DNA from: a virus
Direction: 5' to 3' (one strand)
Virus record (IMG/VR): IMGVR_UViG_3300032246_001668
Span: 1 to 23,511 of that record
Length of the DNA: 23,511 nucleotides
This document shows positions 22,987-23,511 of this stretch, one piece after another. Under the pieces are notes generated by a model. The model saw only the letters and a program-made list of their open reading frames with translations, was not told where the DNA came from and did no database searches. How positions within the stretch are numbered: position 1 is the stretch's first letter; each line of letters starts with the position of its first letter. The position numbers and the translations under genes were made by a program.

Positions 22987-23511
22987 ATGAACAAAAAACC
23001 AATAGTAGTGGTATCTTCTCCCTGTGATACATATTCTGGATATGGTAGAAGAGCATCTGATTTTATAAAAGCATTAATTAAATCTAAACCAGAATGGGAT
23101 ATTAGACTATTATCTCAAAGATGGGGCAATACTCCGTTTGGATATCTAAAGGATCATAATGAAGAAGATTTATTATCAAGACTTATCCCCAACCTATCAG
23201 AACAGCCAGATGGATGGATCCAGATTACCATCCCATCAGAGTTTGAACCGATTGGAAAACACTTTTCATGGGGTCTTACTGCTGGAATTGAAACAACAGT
23301 ATGTGATTCTTCTTGGATTACAGGTATCAACAAAATGGACTTAACTTTAGTTTCAAGTGAATTCTCAAAGAAAGCCTTAGTTGAGACTGAGTATGACGAA
23401 ATTGATCAAAATACAAAAAAAGTAATAGGAAAGTTAAAAGTAAACAAACCTATTGAAGTTTTATTTGAAGGTGTTGACATTAATAATTACTTTAAGATTG
23501 ATAAGTTCTCA
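22987..23511 (+). CDS. GT4-type glycosyltransferase (3' partial)
   Basis: 175 codons are visible from the ATG at 22987; the frame runs off the right edge. The N-terminal strand IVVVSSPCDTYSGYGRRASDF with a Gly-rich turn, the SEFEPIGKHFSWGLTAGIET segment, LTLVSSEFSKKAL and IEVLFEGVDINNYF match the N-terminal half of group 1 glycosyltransferases. The EGVD-N segment corresponds to the usual hinge (NGVD). The nucleotide-binding half and the EX7E motif are outside the window. It resembles the upstream neighbour in layout and probably acts in the same pathway. Confidence 0.8.
   Translation, partial: MNKKPIVVVSSPCDTYSGYGRRASDFIKALIKSKPEWDIRLLSQRWGNTPFGYLKDHNEEDLLSRLIPNLSEQPDGWIQITIPSEFEPIGKHFSWGLTAGIETTVCDSSWITGINKMDLTLVSSEFSKKALVETEYDEIDQNTKKVIGKLKVNKPIEVLFEGVDINNYFKIDKFS

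Noticed and set aside
23159-23344. 61-residue frame near the right edge
   Set aside because: It lies in another frame inside the partial GT4 gene, which is open from 22987 to the end with recognisable motifs.

Overview
The window looks like part of the genome of a large, strictly lytic, T4-like tailed phage that infects a Bacteroidota bacterium. The T4-like assignment rests on the replisome set: a DnaB-type helicase (gp41-like, cut by the left edge), a 898-residue family B DNA polymerase (gp43), sliding clamp (gp45), and both clamp-loader subunits (gp44 and gp62), plus class I ribonucleotide reductase (nrdB, nrdA). The Bacteroidota host is inferred from three things. The three best promoters all have the architecture TTG-N20-TANNTTTG. 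Most starts have only A/T-rich leaders and no Shine-Dalgarno sequence. Some accessory genes (the HESIH membrane protein at 11010, the receiver-like protein at 19421) resemble Bacteroidota families. Every gene is on the + strand, the sequence is AT-rich, and genes are packed with 0-20 bp gaps or stop/start overlaps. No integrase, transposon or CRISPR is visible.

Layout: (1) 1-924, helicase, closed by an intrinsic terminator (997-1027). (2) 1050-4029, nrdB-nrdA and two very small genes. (3) 4031-7924, promoter, signal-peptide GH73 peptidoglycan hydrolase overlapping the DNA polymerase, then the clamp. (4) 7925-10721, promoter, thioredoxin, GroES, GroEL, and two small phage proteins. (5) 10716-10991, two atypical tRNA genes, one with a GUC anticodon in a serine/leucine-like body carrying a giant structured variable arm. 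(6) 11010-11732, three small genes. (7) 11772-19361, a tightly coupled glycan island: two tandem GlcNAc-transferase-like genes, GDP-mannose 4,6-dehydratase, a FkbM-type methyltransferase, two tandem DDD-motif glycosyltransferases, and a fused HtrL-type/GT-A double glycosyltransferase. (8) 19371-21535, promoter, receiver-like protein, clamp loader large subunit, zinc ribbon, clamp loader small subunit, and a ribbon-helix-helix-like protein. (9) 21545 to the right edge, two GT4-type glycosyltransferases, the second cut by the edge.

How it works together: the replisome genes, ribonucleotide reductase and thioredoxin (a possible electron donor for NrdAB) make up a DNA-synthesis programme. GroES/GroEL would provide a phage-specific folding chamber. 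The glycan genes, which split the replisome into two blocks, could make and attach a 6-deoxyhexose-containing glycan to virions, DNA or the host surface; the target cannot be read from this window. The most unusual items are the tRNA-like gene at 10716-10867, the repeated promoter architecture, the phage chaperonin pair, the SH3-like insertion in the polymerase, and the glycan island.
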